A stretch of DNA of 19,280 nucleotides from Calditrichia bacterium (GTDB lineage Bacteria > Calditrichota > Calditrichia > RBG-13-44-9 > J042), in NCBI GenBank assembly GCA_030430345.1, contig JAUIFT010000004.1, positions 1 through 19,280 of the forward strand, in the 5' to 3' direction. Below, one piece after another: positions 1-7,638 of this stretch. Numbering within the stretch: the stretch's first letter is position 1; each line of letters begins with the position of its first letter. The translations under genes were made by a program, and so were the position numbers. The notes beneath the pieces are model-generated. The model was not told where the DNA came from. It did no database searches and saw only the letters and a list, made by a program, of their open reading frames with translations.

Positions 1-1470
1 ACTTCCAACTGTCAAAACTGCCATGGTAGTCAAATTCTCCTCACTTATAATCCGGCCGAGCGGCAGTATCAAACCCAATTTACCACCCTGCAGATTAATT
101 GCGAATCCTGCCACGGTCCCGGGAAACGCCATATTGAGATTGTGCAAACTGCGGACCTCGCCAGCACAACTGATATCGGCATGGATGCCCTGGCAACCTA
201 CAGCAAGGATGCTTCCCTGGATGTCTGCTTTCAGTGCCATGCGGTGAAAGATGTTTTGCGGGATGATTACCTGCCCGGCGATGATCTTGGGGAATTTTAT
301 TCGATGAAGCTCCCGCTGCTTGCCACAGAACCGTATTTGCCCGATGGACGAGTGCGTTCCTTTGCCTATCAGCAGAATCACCTGTTTAGCGACTGCTACA
401 TTAACGGATCAATGACCTGTGTGGATTGTCATTCACCCCATTCTCAGGCATATCGCGACGTTACCGGCAAAGCGCTGGTCGGGCGCTTCGATGATGGCCA
501 GTGCACTGGCTGCCACGCCAGCAAAGCGCAGGCCCCGGAGACCCACACCTTTCACAAACCCGGATCAGCAGGCAGTTTATGCACCTCCTGCCACATGCCT
601 TTTCTCCAGCATCAGGGACTGGGTGACGATCTCACTTTTGCCCGTTCCGATCATGTCATCCCGATTCCCCGCCCGGCCTTTGATGCCAGCATCGGGATCG
701 AGAATGCCTGCATTAAGTGTCATCAGGATAAGACAGTTGCCTGGCTGCAGCAGAAAGTGGATGACTGGTATGGCAAAAGCAAGCCGCCCAACCCGATGAC
801 CGCGGCTATCTTCGCGGCAGAAGATGTTTATGATATAAACGCTGCAGCTAAATTATTATTACGGCCGGACATCCACCATCCGATTGGTCAAGTCAGTGGA
901 TTAGTAACATTCATCAAGCGTTTTTTACGGCCGGATATGCGCGATCTGAGTAAGGCAATAGTAGAGCGCCTGGTGCGGCTTTCGGAAAGCGATGATATCG
1001 ATCTGAAGGCATTCTCTCTGATGGCGCTGCATCTTAGCATGGATTATGATCCGGAAATACACGAATACATTGCAAAATCATTGAAAGAAATGGGTGCTCG
1101 TGAAAATGCCCTGCGCCTCCGTTGGGCGCTGGCGGTGGATTATCTTGGTAGCGTTTATGCCAGTAATGATGATAATACCAATGCCATCAAGGCCTATCGC
1201 AAGGCACTGGAGATTAACCCTTCCGATGATTTCACCTGGCGCAACCTGGGCCGTTCATATCGCCGGGTATCGGATTACAGCAATGCCAGCGGCGCTTATC
1301 TGCAAGCGGCTAAAATCAATCCGTATGAAACCGACATTTATTTTCAACTGGCGGACATCTACAACCGGACCGGCGATAGAGACGGCTTTATTGCTGCACT
1401 GCGAAATGTTTTGAAATACGATCCCACCAACCAACGTGCGCAGGAAATTCTTCGGCAAGTCACACCGTAA
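1..1470 (+). CDS. Multiheme c-type cytochrome with C-terminal TPR domain (5' partial)
   Basis: The frame is open from base 1, so the N-terminus, including any export signal, lies outside the window; 489 residues remain. Seven CxxCH covalent haem motifs are visible, starting at bases 10, 100, 226, 418, 502, 580 and 709 (CQNCH, CESCH, CFQCH, CVDCH, CTGCH, CTSCH, CIKCH), with many further histidines that could be distal haem ligands. After about residue 245 there are no more haem sites. A helical region follows, and from about residue 378 to the end two to three tetratricopeptide repeats are visible (A-x-KAYRKALEINP-type phasing). This order, haem domain then TPR, is a recurring architecture in environmental bacteria. 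The protein is expected to work outside the cytoplasm in electron transfer, with the TPR part docking a partner. Substrate and redox partner cannot be told. The haem-motif count is certain for the visible part; the specific role is unknown. Confidence 0.9.
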   Translation, partial: TSNCQNCHGSQILLTYNPAERQYQTQFTTLQINCESCHGPGKRHIEIVQTADLASTTDIGMDALATYSKDASLDVCFQCHAVKDVLRDDYLPGDDLGEFYSMKLPLLATEPYLPDGRVRSFAYQQNHLFSDCYINGSMTCVDCHSPHSQAYRDVTGKALVGRFDDGQCTGCHASKAQAPETHTFHKPGSAGSLCTSCHMPFLQHQGLGDDLTFARSDHVIPIPRPAFDASIGIENACIKCHQDKTVAWLQQKVDDWYGKSKPPNPMTAAIFAAEDVYDINAAAKLLLRPDIHHPIGQVSGLVTFIKRFLRPDMRDLSKAIVERLVRLSESDDIDLKAFSLMALHLSMDYDPEIHEYIAKSLKEMGARENALRLRWALAVDYLGSVYASNDDNTNAIKAYRKALEINPSDDFTWRNLGRSYRRVSDYSNASGAYLQAAKINPYETDIYFQLADIYNRTGDRDGFIAALRNVLKYDPTNQRAQEILRQVTP

Positions 1471-1510
<40 letters not shown>

Positions 1511-1553
1511 AAATCTTTACTGCCACTGCCGCTAAAATCACCTCGCCGGGTCA

Positions 1554-1583
1554 TTGAACTTCTCCGGCATTGCCCCGTATATT
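1554..1583 (+). promoter_or_regulatory. Candidate sigma-70-type promoter for the propeller gene
   Basis: TTGAAC (1554-1559) and TATATT (1578-1583) are separated by 18 bp. Initiation would fall near 1590, just upstream of the ribosome-binding site and ATG at 1609. This is consensus matching by eye only. Confidence 0.4.
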
Positions 1584-1608
1584 GTCGCAAACCAATGGAG
1601 AGAATAAT

Positions 1609-2457
1609 ATGCGACAATTTTACCCGGTATTATTTATTCTTGCTTTCACTACCTTTAGCTTTACAAATCTTGCCGCAGAAGAACCAACTTTAACATCAAT
1701 AAAAACATGGACAAGTGAAAACGGCTTAAGTGGGAATGATGTCCGCGTTATTACCCAAAGCCGGGATGATGCTATTTGGGCAGGCACTCGTCATAATGGC
1801 CTCAGCCGATATGCTCAGGAAGTTTGGACCCATATCGACACTGCCGATGGATTGCTTTCCAATGGTGTTATTGCTATCCATCAGGCGAAGAACAATGATC
1901 TTTGGTTTGCCGGTGGTGGTGGCGTAACGAGATTTACTGGAAAAGAATGGCGTCAATTCCCACTGGCGGAAATGGGATTAAAGGGACGGGTGATTTTCGC
2001 CATTCACGAAACGCCCGATGGCCTGCTCTGGTTCGGCGCCGCCGCCGGTGCCGCCGCTTTTGACGGCAGTAGCTGGCAGACCACCACTGTGGATGATGGC
2101 CTCGCTCACCAGGTTGTTCACGACGTTCAAACCGATGCTGCCGGCACCTGGTTTTGTACCCGCAAAGGCGGTTTAAATTATCTCTCAGAAAATAAATGGC
2201 AGGTCTTTTATCCCGATAAAAATTCCCGGGGCCTGCTGATGGATGTAAACGGCAATCTTTGGGTAGGCACTGGTGGTGCCGGCATTCTCCGTTTCGACGG
2301 CAAGGCATGGACGGAATATCATCCCGGGGAAACCTGGCTACCACAAACCACTGATCAAGATGGCAACATCTGGTTCGCCAGTGAAGGCGCCGGCATCACC
2401 CTTTACAATGGCAACGAACGGCGCCACTCCCTGCGGTCGTTATGGGTTGGTTTATGA
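1609..2457 (+). CDS. Exported two-component-regulator-type beta-propeller protein
   Basis: The ATG at 1609 is chosen over the upstream in-frame ATG at 1570. It has GGAGAG 7 bases upstream and opens directly into a signal peptide (MRQF, then a hydrophobic stretch, then LAAEE with probable cleavage around residue 22-23). The 282-residue product carries six recognisable propeller strands of the reg_prop type (IWAGT, LWFAG, LWFGA, TWFCT, LWVGT, IWFAS), each followed by a turn such as GxxRFDGKxW. These repeats usually form seven-bladed sensor domains in the periplasm or at the cell surface. Here there is no kinase, membrane or sorting domain after them. The last repeat runs into an atypical tail (NERRHSLRSLWVGL), so the protein may be short by one blade through 3' decay. 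It could be a free periplasmic propeller or a degraded remnant of a larger sensor; function is unknown. Confidence 0.8.
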   Translation: MRQFYPVLFILAFTTFSFTNLAAEEPTLTSIKTWTSENGLSGNDVRVITQSRDDAIWAGTRHNGLSRYAQEVWTHIDTADGLLSNGVIAIHQAKNNDLWFAGGGGVTRFTGKEWRQFPLAEMGLKGRVIFAIHETPDGLLWFGAAAGAAAFDGSSWQTTTVDDGLAHQVVHDVQTDAAGTWFCTRKGGLNYLSENKWQVFYPDKNSRGLLMDVNGNLWVGTGGAGILRFDGKAWTEYHPGETWLPQTTDQDGNIWFASEGAGITLYNGNERRHSLRSLWVGL

Positions 2458-2627
2458 TTGGTTTTGAGACATTAAACTATCAGTGACCACAGGGAACGCA
2501 ACCGTCCATCCGCTTTACTCTTAGGCAATATCCCCAAATATTATTATATTACGCTACTTTCATAAAATGCGGTATCTGTAGAAGATCTGCATGGAATTTC
2601 GATGATGATGGAAAGGGGTTATAACCT

Positions 2628-3377
2628 ATGGTAAGCAGGGCTGATCTAGCTGAAATTCACGCACACCGCGGACCGGTCTTTAGATTCTTCTGGCCGATAA
2701 CACATTATCTGGTCACCAACTTTTGTGTAGCGATCGGCTTTATTTATTTTCGTGTCCTCAACCAGACGACGATTATTGGCAAAAAAGAACTGCCGAAAAC
2801 TGCCAATGTAATGCTGCTTTCCAACCATCAAAGTATGATTGATAGCTTTATGATCGGCCTCTGCGCATATTTTCCCCGCACCTTAATCCAACCCTCGTTG
2901 ATCCCCTGGAATCCCGCCGCGGAAGAAAATTTTTACAAAAACCCAATAATGGCCTGGCTGGCTGATAACTGGAAATGTATTCCGGTGAAACGCGGGCGCC
3001 GCGATCTTTCCGTGGTCTATAAAATGAAACGGGCCTTACTAAGCAGCCCGGTAACCATTTTCCCGGAAGGCACCCGCACCCGCAGCAGTGAAATCGGAAA
3101 AGGACGGGCCGGCGCCGGATTGACTATTCTGGAGAATCGTCCCATCGTAGTGCCGGTTTATATCGACGGCATGAATCGTTTACTGCCGGTTGGTGCTATT
3201 TTCCCCCGCCTGTTTCGCCATATCTATGTCTATTACGGCAGACCCATCGACATGTCCGAATTTGACAATTGCGAAAAGAATAAAGAAAATTCCCAGGCAG
3301 TAATCGATAAAGTAATGGCGGCAATGAACCGCCAGCGGGAGGCGATCCTGAAATTGAAAGAAGCCAGAAAAAAATAA
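2628..3377 (+). CDS. plsC: 1-acyl-sn-glycerol-3-phosphate acyltransferase family protein
   Basis: This is a 249-residue PlsC/LPLAT-family protein, close to the family's usual length. It shows the catalytic HX4D motif in NHQSMID (His67, Asp72), the substrate-binding block FPEGTRTR (145-152) and a downstream VPVYIDG block (175-181). A hydrophobic segment at about residues 18-44 suggests association with the inner face of the cytoplasmic membrane. The family transfers an acyl chain to the sn-2 position of lysophosphatidate in phospholipid synthesis, though some members acylate other lysolipids or ornithine lipids, so the exact acceptor is not fixed by sequence. GGAAAGGGG lies about 10 bases before the ATG. 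The 170 bp upstream (2458-2627) holds no gene; a weak TTAGGC/TATATT pair (2521-2526, 2545-2550) could be a promoter. The stop codon overlaps the first unit of a heptad repeat array. Confidence 0.9.
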   Translation: MVSRADLAEIHAHRGPVFRFFWPITHYLVTNFCVAIGFIYFRVLNQTTIIGKKELPKTANVMLLSNHQSMIDSFMIGLCAYFPRTLIQPSLIPWNPAAEENFYKNPIMAWLADNWKCIPVKRGRRDLSVVYKMKRALLSSPVTIFPEGTRTRSSEIGKGRAGAGLTILENRPIVVPVYIDGMNRLLPVGAIFPRLFRHIYVYYGRPIDMSEFDNCEKNKENSQAVIDKVMAAMNRQREAILKLKEARKK

Positions 3378-3503
3378 TCGTTATTCGTTGTTCGTTCCTC
3401 TTTGTCTTGAGACATATCGTAATCCATCTACCTGTCCTACAACAATTTCCGAGAAACGAAGAACGAACAACGATCAACGAAGAACGATCAACGATCAACG
3501 GCC
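3376..3503. repeat. Fold-back heptanucleotide tandem array 2
   Basis: Three inverted heptads (AATCGTT, ATTCGTT, GTTCGTT; 3376-3396) start inside the TAA stop of the acyltransferase gene. After a 58-base spacer come seven direct heptads (3455-3503; AACGAAG, AACGAAC, AACGATC, AACGAAG, AACGATC, AACGATC, AACGGCC). The three inverted units can pair with units 2-4 of the direct array at 17 of 21 positions. The layout matches array 1 at 1471-1510, an inverted block at a stop codon followed by direct heptads, although the heptad sequence differs. The rest of the gap up to 3612 shows no gene. Confidence 0.85.
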
Positions 3504-3612
3504 TTCGAATAATTCCCCAGTGCACAGTTTTCAAATTCATTTGGTTCAGATGATGAGATGTTCTAAATTCTCCGCCTTGCAATACTTCAACTGAAAAAGA
3601 AGAGAATTTATT

Positions 3613-4341
3613 ATGAACACACCACAAGTCACCGATACCAATAATCATTCCCGGGTAGAGGTATGGAAGATGTTTGATCGCATCGCCCATCGCTATGATC
3701 TGCTCAACCGCCTCCTTTCCATGTGGCAGGACGTTCGCTGGCGCAATCGGGTGGCCAGTCATCTCCCGGATCGCGACGATCAAAATATTCTCGATCTTGC
3801 CACCGGCACCGGTGATCTACTCATTTCCATCTTTAACCACAGCAAACGGGTTAAATCCGGTATTGGGATTGACATGGCTGAGAAGATGCTTGAGTTTGGC
3901 CGCCCGAAGCTGGTAAAACGTAATCTGCAGGATGCGATTACCTTGCAAACCGGTAATGCCACGGACATTCCTTTTGAGGCAAATCGCTTTGATGCAGTGA
4001 CAATCTCTTTTGGTATCCGCAATGTTACCAATGTCTCCCAATCACTGGGAGAAATGCACCGCGTTCTGAACGACGGTGGGCGGGCGATTATCCTCGAATT
4101 CTCACTGCCGAAGAATAAGTTGATGCGGAGCAGCTATCTTTTTTATTTCCGCAACGTCCTGCCACGAATTGGCGGATTAATCTCCGGCGATAGCTATGCT
4201 TATCGCTACCTCAATGAGACGGTCGAAACTTTCCCCTACGGAGAGGACTTCTGTAATTTAATGACAGAAGCTGGATTCCAGAATGTCCGCCAGACTCCCC
4301 TGACTTTTGGCATTGCTACAATCTATCAGGGCGACAAGTAA
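3613..4341 (+). CDS. menG: Demethylmenaquinone methyltransferase (MenG/UbiE family)
   Basis: This 242-residue class I SAM-dependent methyltransferase has the UbiE/MenG signatures: the N-terminal FDRIAHRYDLLNRLLS block (21-36), the SAM-binding DLATGTGD (61-68), GIDMAEKML (85-93), the ISFGIRNV block (131-138) with LNDGGRAIILEFS (152-164), and YRYLNETVETFP (198-209). The enzyme C-methylates the naphthoquinone ring in the last step of menaquinone synthesis, using demethylmenaquinone and S-adenosylmethionine at the membrane. Menaquinone rather than ubiquinone is inferred from the likely lineage. The ATG is preceded by AGAAGAGA about 7 bases upstream. It is followed by a palindromic terminator-like structure, so it may be a single-gene unit or the last gene after plsC. 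A MenC-like gene lies about 6 kb downstream but is not adjacent. Confidence 0.92.
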   Translation: MNTPQVTDTNNHSRVEVWKMFDRIAHRYDLLNRLLSMWQDVRWRNRVASHLPDRDDQNILDLATGTGDLLISIFNHSKRVKSGIGIDMAEKMLEFGRPKLVKRNLQDAITLQTGNATDIPFEANRFDAVTISFGIRNVTNVSQSLGEMHRVLNDGGRAIILEFSLPKNKLMRSSYLFYFRNVLPRIGGLISGDSYAYRYLNETVETFPYGEDFCNLMTEAGFQNVRQTPLTFGIATIYQGDK

Positions 4342-4368
4342 CTTATAGGAAAACCAGTTTAGCAGCGC

Positions 4369-4390
4369 AATCATTCCGGAATGATTTTTT
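4369..4390 (+). terminator. Palindromic terminator-like structure after menG
   Basis: A perfect 18-bp palindrome (AATCATTCC then GGAATGATT, 4369-4386) runs into a T-tract (4385-4390). A second copy of GGAATGATTGC at 4391-4401 can pair instead with GCAATCATTCC (4367-4377), giving an 11-bp alternative stem that would place the T-tract in the loop. Confidence 0.6.
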
Positions 4391-4423
4391 GGAATGATTG
4401 CCTTTCTCGCGCCAATCCCTTTC

Positions 4424-4452
4424 TTGACATTCCCCGCTATATCACTTATCTT
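4424..4452 (+). promoter_or_regulatory. Candidate sigma-70-type promoter for the ankyrin gene
   Basis: A perfect TTGACA (4424-4429) is followed after 17 bp by TATCTT (4447-4452). Initiation near 4459 would give a leader of roughly 125 bases before the ATG at 4584. No riboswitch-like fold was recognised in the leader. Confidence 0.5.
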
Positions 4453-4583
4453 CCTTCAGGCTTACAGGCAAGCCGCCGGTCCGCGGGAAGGAACCGAGTT
4501 CCAGCCGCTGCAATTGAATACAATTTTCAGCAACTTCTTTCTGCCCGGAATGCGGACAAGGGCACACACGAAAGGAGCGCTAC

Positions 4584-6134
4584 ATGTCACGCCAACTGCC
4601 TATCAAGGCCAATATTTCCCAACTAAAGATTCAGGTAAAAGAACTGCAAAAAGCATTTAAAGCCGGAGAGATACCAGCTTTCAGACGCATCTCCGCCATG
4701 CATCCCCGTTTCAGGCGGACAAGCGATGAAATACTCTCAGCAGCGAATCTCAAACTGAGCGATTTCCAGCTGGTGATTGCCCGGGAATATGGTTTTTCCT
4801 CCTGGGCAAAACTCTCCCAACATCTTAAGGATCGGGCCCGGGATGTAATGTTTCCGGTAGACGCATTCATTGATGCGGCCGTCCCACAAGTAAAGGACAA
4901 TCATCGCGCCGGCAATATCGAGCGTGCCAATGCGTTACTTGCCGAAGATCCCACGCTTGCCCAGGCCAATGTTTTTACGGCGGTCATTCTGGGTGAAGCA
5001 GATTGGCTTTCCGCACATCTCAAAGCAAGGCCGGAAGCAGCGGTACAAAGCGGCGGCCCCAGAAACTGGTCTCCACTGCTCTACGCCTGCTTCTCAAAAT
5101 ACCTCCGATTCGACAAGCAACGCGCCCCCGGTATTGTAAATTGTGCCAGGCAATTATTGGAGGCCGGTGCTTCCCCCGGGGATTATTTTATGTCTGGCGA
5201 TGAAAAAGAAACCGCCCTTTATGGCGCTGCCGGCGTAGCTAACCATCCCGGGATGACCGCCCTGTTGCTGGATGCTGGCGCAGACGTAAATGACCCGGAA
5301 GTACACTACCATCTCGGCGAGTTCGACAACCGGGAATGCTTCAAACTTTTTTTCGACTACGGTATTAACCGGGAAGGGCAGGCAACGCTCCTGCTCCGTA
5401 AGCTTGATTATGAAGCCATTGATAGTATTCGCTACTTATTGAAAATGGGTGCGGACCCTAATGCGCAGGGAATTTGGGGAAAAGCAGCTCTGCACCAGGC
5501 AATTATGCGTAATCGCTCAATGCCCTACTTTCGCTTATTACGTCAATTTAATGCGGATATTAACGCGAAGACAAACGACGGCAAAAGCGTGCTTAGGCTG
5601 GCAATGCGTTATGGCAGGCAGGATGTCATCGACTGGTTGCAGCGGGAAGGAGTGGTCGATGACCTTAATGATAAAGAACGATTCCTCGGTGCGTGCGCCC
5701 TCGCCGATCGAGATACCGTGCAGAGATTATTACGCCAATCCCCAAACCTTATGAGTGAACTGAACGGAGAAGATTTAGCGATTATCAGCGATGCCGCCCG
5801 CCAGGGCCATATCGATAGTGTTGCCGTAATGCTGGAAATCGGATTTGATATTAATGCGAAAGGTTTATTGGGGGCTACTGCTTTGCATTGGGCCGGGTGG
5901 CATGGCAACGCGCCACTGGTCGATTTGCTGCTAAAGCATAATGCCAGTGTTAGTTTTTTAGATGACGGTCACAAAAGCGATCCGCTGGATTGGGCATTAC
6001 ATGGCGCCAGCACTCATAAACAAAAAGATTACTCCCGCGTTATCAACAGCATCATTCAGAATCGTGAAAGTGAACTTCTAAAGACCTGGAGCAGCCAAAA
6101 ACTAAAAAAAATTTTACGCCGGTTTTCTGACTGA
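4584..6134 (+). CDS. Ankyrin-repeat protein with conserved N-terminal helical domain
   Basis: The 516-residue product has no signal peptide or membrane segment and is predicted cytoplasmic. The ATG has AAGGAG 6-7 bases upstream. Residues 1-82 form the small domain often found ahead of bacterial ankyrin arrays, recognisable from LPIKANISQLKIQ and later VIAREYGFSSWAKL. Ankyrin-like units follow from about residue 100, seen as LLDAGADVND (about 227), LLKMGADPNA, FNADINAKTNDG and a late canonical unit with ATALHWAGWHGN (about 431-442) followed by LVDLLLKHNA. Several middle units are degenerate, including one interrupted by NWSPLLYACFSK. Ankyrin stacks bind proteins, but the partner cannot be inferred. 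The gene is flanked by its own promoter and a strong hairpin terminator, so it is probably transcribed alone. Confidence 0.85.
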   Translation: MSRQLPIKANISQLKIQVKELQKAFKAGEIPAFRRISAMHPRFRRTSDEILSAANLKLSDFQLVIAREYGFSSWAKLSQHLKDRARDVMFPVDAFIDAAVPQVKDNHRAGNIERANALLAEDPTLAQANVFTAVILGEADWLSAHLKARPEAAVQSGGPRNWSPLLYACFSKYLRFDKQRAPGIVNCARQLLEAGASPGDYFMSGDEKETALYGAAGVANHPGMTALLLDAGADVNDPEVHYHLGEFDNRECFKLFFDYGINREGQATLLLRKLDYEAIDSIRYLLKMGADPNAQGIWGKAALHQAIMRNRSMPYFRLLRQFNADINAKTNDGKSVLRLAMRYGRQDVIDWLQREGVVDDLNDKERFLGACALADRDTVQRLLRQSPNLMSELNGEDLAIISDAARQGHIDSVAVMLEIGFDINAKGLLGATALHWAGWHGNAPLVDLLLKHNASVSFLDDGHKSDPLDWALHGASTHKQKDYSRVINSIIQNRESELLKTWSSQKLKKILRRFSD

Positions 6135-6144
6135 GCTTTTCCTC

Positions 6145-6180
6145 CGGATTCCAGATAAGCAAATATCTGGAATCCGTTAT
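6145..6180 (+). terminator. Rho-independent-type terminator after the ankyrin gene
   Basis: A perfect 13-bp stem, CGGATTCCAGATA (6145-6157) with TATCTGGAATCCG (6164-6176), has a 6-base loop and begins 11 bases after the stop. The T-tract is short (TTATTT), so termination may be moderate. Confidence 0.75.
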
Positions 6181-6279
6181 TTGGCAAAATATCATATTTC
6201 CTTCGACATCGTAAAACAAATATATCACTTCAATTCTCCAACGCTATCATATATTAACCGAGGCAGCTTAACAGGGAAG

Positions 6280-6466
6280 TAATACCATTTTTGGAGAAGG
6301 ATTGTGCCTTATACCAAATAAGCTGACTGTCATCGAGAGGAGTACAGCGACGACGCAATCTCCCGGCCGATGTGTTTTCTTGAGATTGCTTTTCCCGGCA
6401 ATCCGCGATCGCAATGACATGGAGTAGCATGTTTTAATGCACTACCAATTAATTAAAATGGTATTA
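6280..6466. mobile_element. Nested palindromic repeat, MITE-like, non-coding
   Basis: The 336-bp gap 6135-6485 holds no gene. Beyond the terminator it is mostly this structure. The outer 12-bp perfect inverted repeats are TAATACCATTTT (6280-6291) and AAAATGGTATTA (6455-6466). Inside lies a second fold-back, 6328-6419, with TGTCAT/ATGACA ends and an inner perfect pair GCAATCTC (6355-6362) with GAGATTGC (6382-6389). The left inner arm resembles a palindromic repeat I recall as widespread in environmental bacterial genomes (TGTCATTGCGAGGAGC-like ends with GCAATCTC). No open frame, transposase or clear target-site duplication was seen. The right end lies 19 bp before the ATG of the SGNH gene and includes TATTAA (6462-6467), which could act as a -10 element. 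It may be a mobile repeat or a static palindromic intergenic element. Confidence 0.55.
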
Positions 6467-6485
6467 ATATTTGCCGGAAAGTGAA

Positions 6486-7520
6486 ATGTATAAAAATTTA
6501 CTCCTACTACTTTTCAGTATTCTTACATGTATAACGCTTGGCGAAATATTTTTCCGTATTTACCCTTCGCAGGATGTTCAGACAAACAATGAATATGCCT
6601 ATCGGGAGGTGCTGGGTGAGTGGAAATTCCTTACGCCCTATCATACCGTGGCGATCAAATTTGAGGAAGACATAGATCATCATGGCTACTACAAGGCAAA
6701 TGACTACACCATCTGGTTTAGTTATAATCAATATGGATCCCGCTGGATAGCTGCCAGCGAACAGCCCCTCGAAGGCACCGCGGTCTTGCTGCTCGGCGAC
6801 TCTTTTACTTATGGATCGGGCATTCGCTGCGAAGATACTTATGCTTATCGCTTGCAGGAAAAGTTGCGTGCCGCTGGTGAAACGATAACTATATTGAACT
6901 TTGGAAAATCGGGTGCAAATGCAAAAACCTGCCTGGAGAACTACAATACGGTCAAAGATCGGGCAGATCATGACATCGTGTTATATGCCCTGCATTTAAA
7001 TGATTTGATCGTATTCGATACCAGCTACATTCTCCGTAATCAAGCTCTGGACTGGCCCGGTGCCAGAGATTCAAAGTTTATCGAATTCATTTTAAAACGA
7101 CTGAATAACTATGTCGGACGGCAATTCAAAATCAAAAAATTAACCAGCCCGGAAATTTATCAGGCAAAGTATTATCATAAAAATATGGCAGCGATTGTCG
7201 ATTTAAAGAATCAGGTTCAATCCGGAGAGAAAGTTTTTCGAGTGGCGCTTTTGCCGATATACATCGATCTAAAAAAGGATACTTTTCGCCCGGTTTACAA
7301 TACCATTAAAGAAGATTTAGAAGCGAAGGGAATTGTGGTATTTGATCTCACTGAAGGGTATAGATCATACAGTGACCAATCAATGTGGATTATGCCGGTG
7401 GATCAACATCCCAATGAAAAAGCAAATGCGATTATAGCAGAGGACCTCGCTAAGGCATTTCAATCATTACTCTCTGCCGGAGGCGTTCGCGATTCCACAT
7501 CTGTGCCAGCACTTCGTTGA
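6486..7520 (+). CDS. Membrane-anchored SGNH/GDSL hydrolase family protein
   Basis: The ATG at 6486 is chosen over a TTG at 6471 because GGAAAG sits 4-5 bases ahead and the protein then opens with MYKN and a hydrophobic segment (residues 4-24), a likely N-terminal anchor or uncleaved signal. The 344-residue product has the SGNH blocks: LLLGDSFTYG with nucleophile Ser106, a block II-like LNFGKSGAN (137-145), HLND with Asn172 (block III), and VDQHPN with Asp306 and His308 (block V). The family hydrolyses or transfers acyl groups on esters, sugars or polysaccharides. With an extracytoplasmic catalytic domain, deacetylation or acetylation of a surface glycan is a reasonable guess but not shown. 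No glycan genes are adjacent. Its leader abuts the palindromic repeat, and it ends at a strong terminator. Confidence 0.8.
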   Translation: MYKNLLLLLFSILTCITLGEIFFRIYPSQDVQTNNEYAYREVLGEWKFLTPYHTVAIKFEEDIDHHGYYKANDYTIWFSYNQYGSRWIAASEQPLEGTAVLLLGDSFTYGSGIRCEDTYAYRLQEKLRAAGETITILNFGKSGANAKTCLENYNTVKDRADHDIVLYALHLNDLIVFDTSYILRNQALDWPGARDSKFIEFILKRLNNYVGRQFKIKKLTSPEIYQAKYYHKNMAAIVDLKNQVQSGEKVFRVALLPIYIDLKKDTFRPVYNTIKEDLEAKGIVVFDLTEGYRSYSDQSMWIMPVDQHPNEKANAIIAEDLAKAFQSLLSAGGVRDSTSVPALR

Positions 7521-7554
7521 TCATCCAAAATTGATTAATACTATTGATACCAGG

Positions 7555-7587
7555 AAAAAAGCCGCAATAAATTATTGCGGCTTTTTT
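7555..7587. terminator. Bidirectional intrinsic terminator between convergent genes
   Basis: GCCGCAATA (7561-7569) pairs with TATTGCGGC (7573-7581). The stem is flanked by six A on the left and six T on the right, so it can work in both directions. It serves the SGNH gene on the plus strand and the LamG gene on the minus strand. Confidence 0.9.
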
Positions 7588-7638
7588 CTTTAGCGCTATT
7601 TCAAATATGTTATTAACGTAAGTTCGGTGCACATGATA

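Noticed and set aside
3455..3503. CRISPR array
   Set aside because: The units are 7 bases in direct contact, with no spacers and no cas genes nearby.
3196..3783. 195-residue minus-strand frame
   Set aside because: It is antisense to plsC and menG and crosses the heptad repeats, with no domain signature.
4394..4660. 88-residue frame before the ankyrin gene
   Set aside because: It overlaps the ankyrin gene start, has no ribosome-binding site and sits inside the candidate promoter and leader.
7450..7632. 60-residue minus-strand frame across the terminator
   Set aside because: It spans the bidirectional terminator and overlaps the SGNH gene end; it has no support as a gene.
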